From Krumholzibacterium sp965370495 (GTDB lineage: Bacteria > Krumholzibacteriota > Krumholzibacteriia > Krumholzibacteriales > Krumholzibacteriaceae): a stretch of DNA of 15,081 nucleotides. Each line of letters starts with the position of its first letter. Within the stretch, counting starts at the first letter, position 1. Location: assembly GCA_965370495.1 (NCBI GenBank), contig CBDUUV010000065.1:1-15081 (forward strand), given 5' to 3'. This document shows, in pieces, positions 14,636-15,081 of the stretch. Made by a program: the position numbers and the translations under genes. The notes beneath the pieces were generated by a model. That model had not been told where the DNA came from. It saw nothing but the letters and a program-made list of their open reading frames with translations, and did not search any database.

Positions 14636-15001
14636 TTATAAAACGAGCTGGTCTACGTTCAAACTGCGGAGATAGCAATTATCTTTGTTTACTTCGATGA
14701 ATATCGGTTCCGCTTCTCCTGACGACCACGAAAAAGCCATTATATCGACTTCATCTCCCTGGTTGATAAGATGGGCCGCAGCACCGTTCATACAGATGAT
14801 ACCGCTCCCCCTGTCGCCCCTGATAACGTATGTCTCCAGTCTCTTTCCATTAGTCCGGTCGATAACATGAACATTTTCATGTTCACTCAGATTGGCCCGA
14901 TCAATAAGATCTTCATCGATGGTAATAGATCCGACATATCTGAGATCCGCCTGTGTTATCTTCGCCTTGAGAATCACCGACTTCAACAGAAGACGCTTCA
15001 T
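14636..15001 (-). CDS. panD: Aspartate 1-decarboxylase (pyruvoyl-dependent)
   Basis: Makes beta-alanine from L-aspartate for pantothenate and coenzyme A synthesis; cytoplasmic tetramer, 121 aa. The self-cleavage site is present as YVG24-S25, where Ser25 becomes the pyruvoyl group. Tyr22, Thr57, Tyr58, Arg54 (NGKRLETY) and the ERGSG/NGAAAH block (here DRGSGIICMNGAAAH) are conserved at the same numbers as in the E. coli enzyme. Two active-site positions differ: residue 9 is Val instead of Lys and residue 11 is Leu instead of His (KSVIL versus KSKIH). ATG 15001 has GGAGG seven to eight bases upstream and overlaps the stop codon of the upstream gene (ATGA), which implies translational coupling. 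No panB or panC is visible in the window. Confidence 0.93.
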   Translation of the reverse strand: MKRLLLKSVILKAKITQADLRYVGSITIDEDLIDRANLSEHENVHVIDRTNGKRLETYVIRGDRGSGIICMNGAAAHLINQGDEVDIMAFSWSSGEAEPIFIEVNKDNCYLRSLNVDQLVL

Positions 15002-15081
15002 ATGATGTCCTCCAGATTACCCGCCACATCTGTTCTTTTTGCCGCAATACGGTTGTTCCGCACAAGAACCTGCTGTTTCAA
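14998..15081 (-). CDS. 3' end of an unrecognised gene upstream of panD (partial)
   Basis: From the window edge the minus-strand frame reads 27 codons (LKQQVLVRNNRIAAKRT, then DVAGNLEDII) and ends at a TGA that overlaps the panD ATG in an ATGA junction. Overlap and codon content suggest the last residues of a gene co-translated with panD. The tail matches no family I can name, and I could not fit it to panC or panB. Confidence 0.5.
   Translation of the reverse strand: MKQQVLVRNNRIAAKRTDVAGNLEDII

Noticed and set aside
1..15081. A complete new defence, CRISPR or prophage system
   Set aside because: No repeat-spacer array, nuclease-effector pair, integrase, reverse transcriptase or phage structural gene is present; the genes belong to separate, mostly familiar families.

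Overview
The window looks like chromosomal DNA of an uncultured Gram-negative bacterium. Shine-Dalgarno sites are purine-rich, several promoters are sigma-70-like (TTGACx/TAxxxT), one protein carries an export signal and another gene retains part of an RND efflux pump. Most of the window is moderately GC-rich; one stretch (about 6430-8230) is visibly AT-richer. I do not recognise the species. There is no rRNA, tRNA, CRISPR array or prophage.

Layout. (1) 44-2504: a divergent pair, an endonuclease III-like DNA glycosylase (minus) and an AbgT-family transporter (plus), separated by a promoter region built on a diverged 33-bp tandem repeat. (2) 2718-5072, plus strand: a GT4 glycosyltransferase, about 400 bp without a gene, then a probable two-gene operon of a small membrane protein and a DUF192 protein. 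The membrane protein reads like a prepilin peptidase (A24 family) whose two catalytic aspartates are gone. (3) 5104-6222, minus: a MEMO-family protein that appears to be exported. (4) 6495-8198, plus: an AT-rich operon of a CDP-alcohol phosphatidyltransferase and a flippase-like integral membrane protein (LPG-synthase TM family). (5) 8231-9189, minus: a chimeric open frame in which the start and first ~50 codons of an IS3-family orfA are joined in frame to the last quarter of an RND pump. An IS end lies upstream of it. (6) 9476-11672, plus: a fosmidomycin-resistance-like MFS transporter, a class II aldolase and a 64-residue membrane protein. (7) 11785-13743, minus: an OPT-family oligopeptide transporter. 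(8) 13798-14635: about 840 bp with no convincing gene, holding a tandem repeat, hairpins and a possible gene remnant. (9) 14636-15081, minus: panD (aspartate 1-decarboxylase), overlapped by the end of an upstream gene.

The window is a mosaic of small transcription units rather than one pathway. Membrane transport dominates (AbgT, MFS, OPT, RND fragment), with a separate membrane-lipid pair and single metabolic genes. No complete new defence or mobile system is visible. The most interesting points are the catalytically stripped prepilin-peptidase-like protein, the IS-RND fusion, the exported MEMO protein, the AT-rich lipid operon and unusual active-site residues in PanD.
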